Part shown: positions 1 to 9,337 of the stretch, one piece after another
Layout of the letters: each line of letters begins with the position of its first letter
Numbering within the stretch: the stretch's first letter is position 1
The notes under the pieces: generated by a model
The model's input: only the letters and a program-made list of their open reading frames with translations
What the model was told of the DNA's origin: nothing
Database searches by the model: none
Source: Paenibacillus oceani
Lineage (GTDB): Bacteria > Bacillota > Bacilli > Paenibacillales > NBRC-103111
Assembly (NCBI RefSeq): GCF_014705615.1
Contig: NZ_JACXJA010000045.1
Location: 1 to 64,000, forward strand
Reading direction: 5' to 3'
Length of the DNA: 64,000 nucleotides
Program-made: the position numbers and the translations under genes

Positions 1-91
1 CTGCGTCTGCCTGCTAGCTACGGGGCGGCTTGGCCCCTACCCCGGCTGAACTTTCATCAGCTAGTTGTGCCTAGCTTGGCTAGGCGCGCAC

Positions 92-165
92 AGCTCCAAA
101 CCGCTCTTAATTCCCTATCTGGGCGGGTTTTAAACAAAATAACGGGACAAACCACTCGTATTCGC
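92..165 (+). repeat. Partial copy of an interspersed intergenic repeat (copy 1)
   Basis: This stretch matches the right-hand unit of two larger copies at 20130-20340 and 31658-31854. The shared features, in order, are AACCGCTCTTA, a gap, a CGGGTTTT-like block, CAAAATA and ACAAACCACTC. The left-hand inverted unit is absent here. Nothing in it reads as protein. No gene was found in bases 1-392; the rest holds a small hairpin near 68-92 and the sigma-factor terminator. Confidence 0.6.
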
Positions 166-315
166 TCCCCAACCCCGCCCGAAGCAGGACAGTAGGTCGA
201 AGCGGTCACCCGCCCACGATGACCGGCTTGCGACACTTGATTACTTGACAAGGAAGCGTCCCCCTCTGCCGTTTCAGTACGGCGAAGAACTTTAATATGC
301 AGCTGGCGCGATATT

Positions 316-350
316 ATCAATAAACCGGCTGCCATCCAGACAGCCGGTCC
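316..350 (-). terminator. Rho-independent terminator of the ECF sigma factor gene
   Basis: An 8-bp perfect stem, ACCGGCTG paired with CAGCCGGT, encloses a 9-nt loop. On the minus strand it is followed by a T-rich tail, just after the stop codon of the sigma factor gene. Confidence 0.7.
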
Positions 351-392
351 CCTCCGTTACATCGGACACTCAAGTCACTCTACTCGCTTGTC

Positions 393-926
393 TCAGCAGG
401 ATACGACCCCCTCTAGAATCAGTGAACGAAACTTCAGCTTCGCGCGATGTATTCTCGATTTCACCGCGCTAACCGACGTTTTATGATAGGATGCGAGCTG
501 TTCGTACGTCATCCCGTATTCATAAACGAGCAGCAGGGTCTGACGGTATAGCGGGGCCAGCTTCATCAACCGGTTCCGGATCACCTTTACATCCGCCCGC
601 CGCTGGACCTCGTCTTCGACTGACCGGGTTCGCAGGAGCACTGCGTCGTCCAGCACATCCATCGTTCGGAGCCGCTTCCGGTACAGATCGATCGCCGTAT
701 TCTTGGAAATCGCTTTGAGCCACGCTCCCCTCCGCCCCTCCTGCTGGAGGGTGTCCATATGACGGTAAGCTTTCAGAAACGTTTCTTGAACGACATCCTG
801 AGCCAAGCCGCGATCTCTCAACATGCGATAGACGGAGTAGTAGGTTTGCTTGTAATACGTCCTGAACAGTTGATTGAACAACTCCTCATTCGCCCGATGT
901 TTCGTATACGTTCCGCTACTCGTCAC
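393..926 (-). CDS. ECF-type RNA polymerase sigma factor
   Basis: This 177-residue protein has the two-domain plan of group 4 sigma factors. Region 2 covers about residues 15-80 and contains AQDVVQETFLKAYR. Region 4 covers about 118-172 and contains a helix-turn-helix (TYEQLASYHKTSVSAVKSRI). Such factors redirect RNA polymerase to a small regulon, usually under an anti-sigma factor, but no anti-sigma gene is adjacent. The GTG at 926 is preferred over the GTG at 938. The block GGGGAAGGTGAGG lies about 6 nt before 926, whereas it would overlap a start at 938. The gene is alone, with its own terminator, and follows the tail of a lost solute-binding protein gene. The regulon cannot be read from the sequence. 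Confidence 0.85.
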   Translation of the reverse strand: MTSSGTYTKHRANEELFNQLFRTYYKQTYYSVYRMLRDRGLAQDVVQETFLKAYRHMDTLQQEGRRGAWLKAISKNTAIDLYRKRLRTMDVLDDAVLLRTRSVEDEVQRRADVKVIRNRLMKLAPLYRQTLLLVYEYGMTYEQLASYHKTSVSAVKSRIHRAKLKFRSLILEGVVSC

Positions 927-948
927 AAAAAACCTCACCTTCCCCGAA

Positions 949-1070
949 TCATAGTTGCGCGTAACGGCACTCCCAGTAAATCGTTAACTCATTGAGATAG
1001 GTGGTCACCCGGTTTTGAATCAGCTTGCTCACGTCCTCGGCCGATTTTTGTCCGCTCATGAGCGCGAAGA
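949..1070 (-). pseudogene. C-terminal remnant of an extracellular solute-binding protein
   Basis: The minus strand has an open reading ending in TGA at 949-951 whose residues (FFALMSGQKSAED, then LIQNRVTTYLNE) look like the C-terminal helix of sugar ABC-transporter binding proteins. Upstream, a terminator hairpin at 1070-1103 follows the neighbouring gene, so the rest of this gene is missing and the remnant has no start. The family match rests on about 40 residues and is moderately sure. Confidence 0.45.
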
Positions 1071-1103
1071 AAACAGAGGAGCCTGCCGCAGCAAGCTCCT
1101 CTT
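1070..1103 (-). terminator. Terminator of the aldolase-isomerase-epimerase operon
   Basis: An 8-bp perfect stem (AGAGGAGC with GCTCCTCT) and 12-nt loop lie 20 nt after the stop of the DUF4432 gene, followed on the minus strand by GTTTTC. Confidence 0.7.
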
Positions 1104-1122
1104 GTCTGTACCCGGTTATAGA

Positions 1123-2175
1123 TCAAGGTGCGGTAACGCCCGGGTTCACCTTAAGCTCCAGTTCATAGTGTCTGCTCTCGCCGGGCTCGAGGAATACGAG
1201 CGTTCCTCTCTCCCGTTCGGCGGCGCGTCCTTCCACGACGCAGTTGGCAGGCTCCAGGCCTAGCACATGCGTGCCTTGACCCGGCATTTTCCATTGAATC
1301 AGATTCGGAAGAGTGGCCGCATCCCAGGAAAGCTCTACAGAGATCGGCAGCGCCGCCCCCGAGGGAGCCGGGAACCGGTCGTTGCGGATTCGCACACTCG
1401 CCCGATCTTCGGAACGGATATTACGGTGATAGTATACCCGCTCGTCATACCCTTTTTCCGGGGATTGCCAGCTGTCGTATCCGTCCACCTGCATGTCCGC
1501 TTCGCGCGGAGACAGAGTCGCTTCCGGGAAATCGATCTTCGTATGCTCGTCCATGAGCGGAAAGCCGAAATTAAAATGGTACAGCAGCATATGGGCAGCC
1601 CGGGTATACCCGACGTTCTCCACTTTGTCGCGAATACGGATGACGTTTTCTCCGAGTCTGCTGCGAATTTCCCGCGTCAATCTCAGATGATCACCGAATA
1701 TCGACGTTTCGTCAACCGTGCCTTTGACCGCCATCTCGTATTCGTCTCCGTCCCAGCTACCTTCTACGCCGACATGGCGTGCCGGGAGATGATGAACCCG
1801 GCCGTGCAGGCCGTAAGAAATTCCCCCGTCCTCGGACGGGTTGCCTACGTTCATCAGTCCGCATGTCATCAGCAGACCGCCTGCCGCCGTACGCAGCCAC
1901 TCCTCGCCTTGAGCGTCATAGTAGGCGGGATGGGCTACGCCTCCCGGCGCGAGCCAGCCGACCGGTACGCCGCCAAATTCGCTCATGCCGATGTCCAGCC
2001 CGCGGGAAGGGATCACGTCAAAGGATAAACCCGCTCCCGTCCTGATCCGGACCAGCTCGACGCCATCCTCTACCCCTTCCGCTCCCCGGACCCGCTGAAT
2101 GCCGCCGATCTGATCGATCCGGCCGACCCTTTCTTCGATTTCCCGTCGCGTCCAATCCCGGTTGTAAAGCCTCAC
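1123..2175 (-). CDS. DUF4432 family protein, aldose 1-epimerase-like
   Basis: This 350-residue protein resembles the DUF4432 branch of the galactose-mutarotase (beta-sandwich) superfamily. It shows IPSRGLDIG near residue 56, YGLHGRVHHLPARHV near 120 and LLYHFNFGFPL near 195, typical of the family's substrate pocket. It has no signal peptide and should be cytoplasmic. Relatives interconvert anomers of free sugars; the exact sugar is not known here. The start codon follows the isomerase stop by 3 nt, so the genes are translationally coupled. The product may supply the correct anomer to the isomerase; that is inferred from position. Confidence 0.8.
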   Translation of the reverse strand: MRLYNRDWTRREIEERVGRIDQIGGIQRVRGAEGVEDGVELVRIRTGAGLSFDVIPSRGLDIGMSEFGGVPVGWLAPGGVAHPAYYDAQGEEWLRTAAGGLLMTCGLMNVGNPSEDGGISYGLHGRVHHLPARHVGVEGSWDGDEYEMAVKGTVDETSIFGDHLRLTREIRSRLGENVIRIRDKVENVGYTRAAHMLLYHFNFGFPLMDEHTKIDFPEATLSPREADMQVDGYDSWQSPEKGYDERVYYHRNIRSEDRASVRIRNDRFPAPSGAALPISVELSWDAATLPNLIQWKMPGQGTHVLGLEPANCVVEGRAAERERGTLVFLEPGESRHYELELKVNPGVTAP

Positions 2176-2178
2176 TAT

Positions 2179-3617
<1,439 letters not shown>

Positions 3618-3631
3618 ATCCCCAACTCCAT

Positions 3632-3666
3632 TATGTTTAATACAAACATATAAATGTTCGTTTGTA
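3632..3666 (-). promoter_or_regulatory. Overlapping dyads upstream of the sugar operon, likely repressor operators
   Basis: Just before the aldolase gene the DNA holds several overlapping perfect inverted repeats, read on the minus strand: AACAT-N4-ATGTT, ATGTTT-N5-AAACAT and ACAAAC-N12-GTTTGT. Their placement 15-50 nt before the start codon suits a repressor binding at or just after the promoter. No regulator gene lies directly beside this operon; the GntR-LacI protein at 11016 recognises a related ATTTGT-type half-site in other bacteria. Confidence 0.5.
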
Positions 3667-3713
3667 ACATTATCATATTACATCAGGGACGGATCTGTCT
3701 ATAGCTTCTTTCG

Positions 3714-3741
3714 ATCTGTCCGGTATGGCCGGTCCGGACAA
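3714..3741 (-). terminator. Hairpin after the oligogalacturonate-lyase-like gene
   Basis: A 7-bp perfect stem, TGTCCGG with CCGGACA, encloses about 10 nt shortly after the stop codon. No strong T-run follows, so it could be a weak terminator or a 3'-end stabiliser. Confidence 0.4.
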
Positions 3742-3754
3742 CTGATCCCTACGG

Positions 3755-4843
3755 TTAATATGGAGCCCCCGCCTTCTGCCGGTTCCTTGCGCCAAGATCA
3801 ACGATTCCTACGCCGATATCGCCCTCGTCGTTCATATAAGCAAAGGTTACTTTACTGCCGTCCGGGCTGAAAGTAGGATGCGGGTGCCCGGGATGCCGGT
3901 CGCCGCAGCGAATGTCGCATAATACCTCGGCGGCTCCGGTAGCCAGATCGATCAGCACGATTTTGCTTCTCGACCGGTCCGGCATCGTGTCCGCCGCCGC
4001 CCACCGGCCGTCGGGACTGACGCCTACATGCCAGTAAGGAAAGGCGTCGCTGACGAGTCCCGATACGGCTCCGTCCTTGCTCGCATAATAAATTCCTGCC
4101 GTTCGGAGCGGACTGTGCGGATAATTGACAAAATACAGCTTCTCTCCATCATGCGACCACACCTCATGACCGACATACTCCCCAAGCGAGCCGTCCGGCA
4201 TCGACCGCTGAACATACAGATTAAGCGATAAGCCGGTCCCGGTGTCTACGGACCAGATCCGGTCCGGAATATGATGCGCCGAGCCTTCGTGTGCGAAGAA
4301 CAGCAGATTCGAATACGCCGGATTCACTTGAGCATGGTTGGCGACCGGATACGGCTCGGCGAATCCGGGTTGCACGGCGGCATGCACCTCGCCGGTCGCC
4401 GTATCGACCCATCCGATCGTATAGTCGCCGCCGCTGCCGCTGCACCAATACACACCAAGCCGGCTCCCGTCATCGTTTACCGATAGAGGTTCTTTGAAGA
4501 CAACGCCGGGTTTGCTGCATACGACGAACGTTTCGCCGGTTACAAGATTTGCCGCATAGATCCGGTGATCGCCCTGCAAATAATAAAACGTATTTTGACG
4601 CGACACGACGCCGCTCGCCCAAGTAAGGCTGTCTATGATCTCGCCTTCTCCGGATTCCGTATCGAAGCGGGCGAACCGGCCGCGTAAGTTCTCATCAATA
4701 TCGACGCACAGGACGAGATGTCGGTTATCTGTAAGCCAGGACATGCAAGAGACGTACTGGTGGGTGACATGGCTCCCTTGTATGCCGATCGTACGAATGA
4801 GCGTTCCGGTAATCGGATCTCGGTAACTGCTGTGAATGAACAT
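3755..4843 (-). CDS. Oligogalacturonate-lyase-like (PL22) beta-propeller protein
   Basis: This 362-residue protein is built of WD40/TolB-like blades and resembles oligogalacturonide lyases of family PL22. Supporting motifs are the HAQVNPAYSNLLFFAHEG stretch near residue 200 and a histidine cluster (RHPGHPHPTFSPDGS) near residue 325, where PL22 enzymes bind Mn2+. PL22 lyases act in the cytoplasm on short pectin fragments and make 5-keto-4-deoxyuronate; consistent with this, there is no signal peptide. The gene starts 12 nt after the stop of the Tat-exported beta-helix gene, so the two are one operon. PL22 is the best match, but a divergent activity on another uronide is possible. Confidence 0.68.
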   Translation of the reverse strand: MFIHSSYRDPITGTLIRTIGIQGSHVTHQYVSCMSWLTDNRHLVLCVDIDENLRGRFARFDTESGEGEIIDSLTWASGVVSRQNTFYYLQGDHRIYAANLVTGETFVVCSKPGVVFKEPLSVNDDGSRLGVYWCSGSGGDYTIGWVDTATGEVHAAVQPGFAEPYPVANHAQVNPAYSNLLFFAHEGSAHHIPDRIWSVDTGTGLSLNLYVQRSMPDGSLGEYVGHEVWSHDGEKLYFVNYPHSPLRTAGIYYASKDGAVSGLVSDAFPYWHVGVSPDGRWAAADTMPDRSRSKIVLIDLATGAAEVLCDIRCGDRHPGHPHPTFSPDGSKVTFAYMNDEGDIGVGIVDLGARNRQKAGAPY

Positions 4844-4855
4844 ATAGACCTCTTT

Positions 4856-6799
4856 CTACATCGTATTATTGTTCCGGACGACTTTGCTTGCAATTGCCGA
4901 CACATCGCTGTAAGCGGTTCCGGTAATATCAATCCCGTCGTTGTCCGCCATAACGAGCTTGTTCGTGTTGGCTGTATGCACCGCAACGACTTGCGCGCAT
5001 GAAGCGGCATACGTTCCGGATACCCGTACTCCAGCTGTGGAGCCGTATTGGCCGACCCTTACCGCGATTGTACAATCATACGCATTCGTCCCGCCGCATA
5101 CGAAGTGGGTGCCCCGCGATGCATCGATGACGATATCGAAGCCTTCTCCTGTATTGCCGTTAGCCGACATCCGGTTGCCCATGACGACAACCCCTACCGC
5201 TCCGCGAAACCCGTCCTTTTTGCTGCAAATGAAGGTGTTTCCGCTGACCGAGCCCCTCGTGCAATTGGCGGAAGTGCGGCGCACGACCTGGATCGGGTTG
5301 CCCCAATGATCTTTGCCGTTGGCATATTGAAACTTGTTCCGATCCACATCGATATGGCGCGTTCCGCTCTCTCCCGTAATATATACGGCGTTGTTGACCA
5401 GATTAACATGCTCGTTATCGCAGTACGAGACGTCGTAGCTGTCGAGAGCGCGGAACACATAGCCGAATACGCCGTCGATCAAATTGCCGAATATTTTGAT
5501 TTTACGCGGACCCAGCTCGTAGTCGGTCACTTTGCCGCCGGATTCCGGGTTTTTGTAGTGGACGACGCTGAACAGCGACTCTCCGTTCGAATACGGATTA
5601 TCGACATTATGGATCAGGTTGCCCGTAGCGATTACCGCTTCTTCTCTTCTTCCTGGGTCGATCGAGGTGCCGGTAGCCGGGACATCCCGGTAAATGCACT
5701 TGATGTCGAGAATATTCCAATGATGATTTCTGATCAAGTTGTGGCTAAAAATCGTGCGCGAGCCGTCCGTAAACATATCGACACAATCACGATAGACGTC
5801 GTCGAATATATTGTCCGTAATGATGTTGTCATGACGTCCGGCCGCATTCGGATTCGCCAGGTCATTCGTATCGCTGGTCAGCTTGATGGCATCGCCCCAC
5901 GGAATCGTGGTCGCGCCGGTCCGGTTCGCGTTCAGTACGGCTTTGCTATTCCCGCCTGTGAAATAGTTGCCGGAAATCTGCGTACCCCGGCCCGAGGTAG
6001 CCAAGATCATGTAGCTGGCGTCACGCAGCTTGCAATGGCTAACCGACGCATGATGGCCGGTAATTTCCAGACAGCTCTCCTGATGGCCGCTGCCGTTAAA
6101 CTCGGCGTATACGACCTGGACGTGGTCCGCTTCGATCAGCATCGCTCTCCGGTCGTCCGTTCGCAGCGAATCGTCGAGCACCGGAGCATGCACGACGCAG
6201 CCCTGGCTTGCGATCCGGATACATCCGGCGATGCCTTTGAATACGGCTTTGCGGCAATCCATCACAGCCGCGCTTGTAATCACCACATCTCCCTCGTAGA
6301 TGTAAGTTTGGTTGGGGGTGGCGCTCATCGCATAATCCGTTACCCGGAACGCCTCGGCGATCCGGATGGCATTCGCCGCCGCGGCGGACGGATCGTCGCC
6401 GGGAATAACGCCGAAATGTTCCAGCACGAGCCCACTGCCGCTCCTCTTCCAATACCAGCCCGGCTTCCCCGACTGGAATACGGATCCTCCGTCGTCCGCA
6501 TACGCACCCTGTACCGAAACGAGCAAGCCTCCGCCGATACCCGGAACAAGTGCGTAATACCCTTCCAAATAAACGATCTGCCCTTCGCGTTCAGGCCGCA
6601 TCGTTCTCAGCTCGTCCACGCTTTCGGCGTGTGCGCCGGGCGCCCGGTGGCCGGGTTTCTTTCCGTATACGCTATCCAGCACCGAGCCCCCGCTCACCGC
6701 TGTCACTCCCGCCCCCATGCCCAGCACCGCGCCGGCGCCAAGGGCCGCCAACATTTTCCTCCGGCTCCATGCCGGCTTATCCGATCCAAGATCCTCCAT
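4856..6799 (-). CDS. Tat-exported right-handed beta-helix protein (tailspike/pectate-lyase-like)
   Basis: This 647-residue protein opens with a twin-arginine signal (SRRKMLAALG, residues 12-21, then a hydrophobic stretch to about 45). Residues 60-130 resemble the small N-terminal domain found before beta-helices in phage tailspike-like depolymerases, ending HFGVIPGDD. From about 150 to 630 it is a parallel beta-helix with many Asn-rich turns (for example ISGNYFTGGNSK, IITDNIFDDVYRD, IFGNLIDGV). Such folds are usually polysaccharide lyases or hydrolases, but no catalytic motif can be assigned. Export folded suggests a bound cofactor or rapid folding. The downstream gene encodes a PL22-like protein, so a pectin- or uronide-containing glycan is the likely substrate. 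The ribosome site AAGGGAGA supports the start. A relative lies at 53062. Confidence 0.78.
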   Translation of the reverse strand: MEDLGSDKPAWSRRKMLAALGAGAVLGMGAGVTAVSGGSVLDSVYGKKPGHRAPGAHAESVDELRTMRPEREGQIVYLEGYYALVPGIGGGLLVSVQGAYADDGGSVFQSGKPGWYWKRSGSGLVLEHFGVIPGDDPSAAAANAIRIAEAFRVTDYAMSATPNQTYIYEGDVVITSAAVMDCRKAVFKGIAGCIRIASQGCVVHAPVLDDSLRTDDRRAMLIEADHVQVVYAEFNGSGHQESCLEITGHHASVSHCKLRDASYMILATSGRGTQISGNYFTGGNSKAVLNANRTGATTIPWGDAIKLTSDTNDLANPNAAGRHDNIITDNIFDDVYRDCVDMFTDGSRTIFSHNLIRNHHWNILDIKCIYRDVPATGTSIDPGRREEAVIATGNLIHNVDNPYSNGESLFSVVHYKNPESGGKVTDYELGPRKIKIFGNLIDGVFGYVFRALDSYDVSYCDNEHVNLVNNAVYITGESGTRHIDVDRNKFQYANGKDHWGNPIQVVRRTSANCTRGSVSGNTFICSKKDGFRGAVGVVVMGNRMSANGNTGEGFDIVIDASRGTHFVCGGTNAYDCTIAVRVGQYGSTAGVRVSGTYAASCAQVVAVHTANTNKLVMADNDGIDITGTAYSDVSAIASKVVRNNNTM

Positions 6800-6909
6800 C
6801 GTCCCGTCTCCCTTCGCCTATTCGGATTCGCTTCCGAAATCAAACGTAGCATGGCTGGTGCCGATGAGAAATCTTCACTTTTTGTTCGAACCCGCTATTT
6901 TTGAGCGGC

Positions 6910-6945
6910 ACAAAAAAAGCGTTCTCCCGCAAAAGAGAAAGCTTG
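6910..6945 (-). terminator. Terminator of the AraC sensor gene
   Basis: On the minus strand AAGCTTTCTC and GAGAACGCTT form an imperfect stem followed by a run of seven T, about 10-45 nt after the stop codon. Confidence 0.65.
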
Positions 6946-6954
6946 AATGATTCG

Positions 6955-9303
6955 TCAGTTTTTCGCTGTTGTTGCAGCCCTCGCCGCTTTTTCCGTCTCC
7001 AGCTCCCTGTACTCGGTTGGCGTGAAGCCCGTCGATTTTTTGAATATGCGCACGAAGCTGTTCAGATTCGTATAACCGACCTCCTCAGCGATCCGGCCGA
7101 TTTTCTGTTCGCTCTCCCGCAGCAGCGCCTTCGCCTTCTCCATCCGCAGCCGCATCACATGATCGAGAAAGTTGCCGCCGGTTTGTTCCTTGAAGATCCG
7201 GCTAAGATGGTACACACTCATCTTATACTGATCGGCCAACAAATTCAGCGAGAGATCGCTGCGGCCGTAATGGATTTGAATAAACGCAAGCATCCGGTCG
7301 ACCACCTCATGACGTTCCCGGTTGTTCCGTTTCGCTTCGATTCGCTGTACGGCTTCCTCCAGCAAACCGATCAAGCATCGTTCCAGTTGACGGACGCTGT
7401 CGGATCGGTCCAGCTCCCCGAACAGCAGCCGTTCCTCCTGCTGCGGCATCCGCACATCCATCTCGCCGAGCATCGCCATGATGCGGTATACCGCTTGGAC
7501 GGCAAGCTGCCGGATGCTGTCGGTCGTCGTTTTCCAGCCGGATAGTTCCGCCAGCCAAGCCCGCGCCAGCGCTTCCGCTTTGTCGCGATCCGCCGCCTTC
7601 ACGGCAGCCAGAATCCCGTCGGTCCGCCCCAGCAGCCGGTAAAATTCGAACCCGTCCTGCTCCTTCACGTCTTCAATGGTAATGATCGCGTTCGGACCGA
7701 TGCCGATCTTGTATTTCAGCGCTTCCGATGCGTCGCGGTAAGAGCGGTGAATATGCTCGGGCGTATCGACGACTTTTCCGATTCCGATGGTCACCGTCCG
7801 CTTGAAATGCGTCTCCGCATACCGCCTGATTTGCTCGGCAATCGTTCGGGCAACCCCCGGCTTGTCTTCCTCCGACTCTTCGAAACTGATAATGGCCGCT
7901 GTCTGCCTGTGATCGAGTTCGATCGAGATGCCCCGGACCTCGGCATTCACGAGCTCTTCCGCTACGTTCGACAATGCATAGTTGAACCAATACATCTGCT
8001 CCGCCGGCAAATCTTCCTGCTTTCTGTCGAACTCCATGCCGATCACGACGAAGGCTGAGGAAGAGAGCCGGCAGCCGATCGCATTCAGCGCTTGCAGCGG
8101 CTCCGGATGTTTGCGAATGCCGGTCAGCAGCTCCATCGCAAGCCTCCAACGTACCGTCGGCTTATATTCAGCCACCTGCCGGAACATCCGCTCGCTGTCT
8201 TCGATCAGATGGGATACCGATCGTTCGAGCTGGACCAGTCCGGCCTCCGTTCCTTCCCTTCTCTCATACAGCCGATGCGTCTGGAGCGAATTCGTAAGAT
8301 TGCGGACCAGCCGGTTGACCGGCTTGAGCGTCCAGCGGTTGGCCGCCAGCGCGAGCAGAAGCGCACATCCGACCAGAGCGATACAGATGGCAAGCAGCAG
8401 ATTGCGGACTTGCACCATCCCTTTGTTCAATTGCAGCTCCGGCACGACGCTGACCAGCTTCCATCCCGTATACGGCGAAGTCGTATAAAAGACGGAAGAG
8501 CCCGCGCCGTCCGCCGCAAACGTCGCGGCGCCTTCCCGCTGCCCCCGGACCGCCTGCGACAATACCGGGTCCGAATCGCCTGGCTGCCCCAGCCTTCGTT
8601 TATCCGGGTGGCTCACAATCGTTCCTTCGGCGTTGATCAAATAAATCTCGCCCGAATTAGAAGCGACGGCACTTTGGATCAGATCATAAATGTAGCTCTC
8701 CCTGATATTTACAGCGGCGGCGCCCTTGCGGTACCCGTCGGCATGGAGCATCGGATAAGACCGGACGAGCGTAATCACAGGGGTTCCATAAGAACCGGAG
8801 AGATTATTCCGGAGCAGGCGCGTGTTCATCCAATACACCAGAGCACCGGACTTCTCGAAATCCTGCACCCAGCCGTAATCGCCCGGCAGGCTGCCGCTTG
8901 CGTCCGAGACATTACCTGCGGATAACCGCTGCCTGGCGTAGGAGTACAGATCGATGGAAAGCACATGTTCGTTGCTGCCGAGCATCCCGTTCAAGCGCGG
9001 GGACAAATGGCCGATCATAAAAGCGGAATAGTCATACGGCGAGGAAAAGTCGCGCTCCATAAATTCCCACACCTCTTTGGACTGGAGCAGCCCGATCGTC
9101 TCCTTGTCGATCGCGCGAAGCACGAGCGTCAGCTTGCTGTCCACCTCGAGCAGAAGCGAAAGATTCGTTCGTTTCACTTCGGCATCCAGGTGATCGCTGA
9201 TGATCCAGTAGGACAAGCCTGCCGTAGATCCAATACATACGCACAGAAGAACGGCGATCAGAAGGCCTGCTCGTCTCCGGTAGTCGGTAAGGAACCGCTT
9301 CAT
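6955..9303 (-). CDS. Membrane-anchored AraC-family sensor-regulator (Cache, HAMP, HTH)
   Basis: This 782-residue one-component regulator has a transmembrane helix at about 13-35 and an extracellular Cache-like sensor (about 36-300; ITLVRSYPML, YDLIQSAVASNSGEIYLINAEG). A second membrane helix lies at about 303-327 and a HAMP-like segment after WTLKPVNRLV. A middle region carries the ILLxIG-type degenerate nucleotide-cyclase-like fold common in Paenibacillus YesN-like proteins. The C-terminal AraC helix-turn-helix pair covers about 665-765 (LSLNLLADQYKMSVYHLSRIFKEQ, NSFVRIFKKSTGFTP, split here for length). It reads an extracellular signal and regulates transcription directly. It lies 34 nt after an orphan solute-binding protein gene, which may deliver the ligand. 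Confidence 0.88.
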   Translation of the reverse strand: MKRFLTDYRRRAGLLIAVLLCVCIGSTAGLSYWIISDHLDAEVKRTNLSLLLEVDSKLTLVLRAIDKETIGLLQSKEVWEFMERDFSSPYDYSAFMIGHLSPRLNGMLGSNEHVLSIDLYSYARQRLSAGNVSDASGSLPGDYGWVQDFEKSGALVYWMNTRLLRNNLSGSYGTPVITLVRSYPMLHADGYRKGAAAVNIRESYIYDLIQSAVASNSGEIYLINAEGTIVSHPDKRRLGQPGDSDPVLSQAVRGQREGAATFAADGAGSSVFYTTSPYTGWKLVSVVPELQLNKGMVQVRNLLLAICIALVGCALLLALAANRWTLKPVNRLVRNLTNSLQTHRLYERREGTEAGLVQLERSVSHLIEDSERMFRQVAEYKPTVRWRLAMELLTGIRKHPEPLQALNAIGCRLSSSAFVVIGMEFDRKQEDLPAEQMYWFNYALSNVAEELVNAEVRGISIELDHRQTAAIISFEESEEDKPGVARTIAEQIRRYAETHFKRTVTIGIGKVVDTPEHIHRSYRDASEALKYKIGIGPNAIITIEDVKEQDGFEFYRLLGRTDGILAAVKAADRDKAEALARAWLAELSGWKTTTDSIRQLAVQAVYRIMAMLGEMDVRMPQQEERLLFGELDRSDSVRQLERCLIGLLEEAVQRIEAKRNNRERHEVVDRMLAFIQIHYGRSDLSLNLLADQYKMSVYHLSRIFKEQTGGNFLDHVMRLRMEKAKALLRESEQKIGRIAEEVGYTNLNSFVRIFKKSTGFTPTEYRELETEKAARAATTAKN

Positions 9304-9337
9304 CCGCTCACTCCTTTTTTCCGATTTGTGGTGATCC

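Noticed and set aside
5048-6904. A 618-codon open frame on the plus strand
   Set aside because: It is antisense to the Tat beta-helix gene, has no ribosome site and no recognisable motif; GC-rich codon bias of the real gene keeps the opposite frame open.
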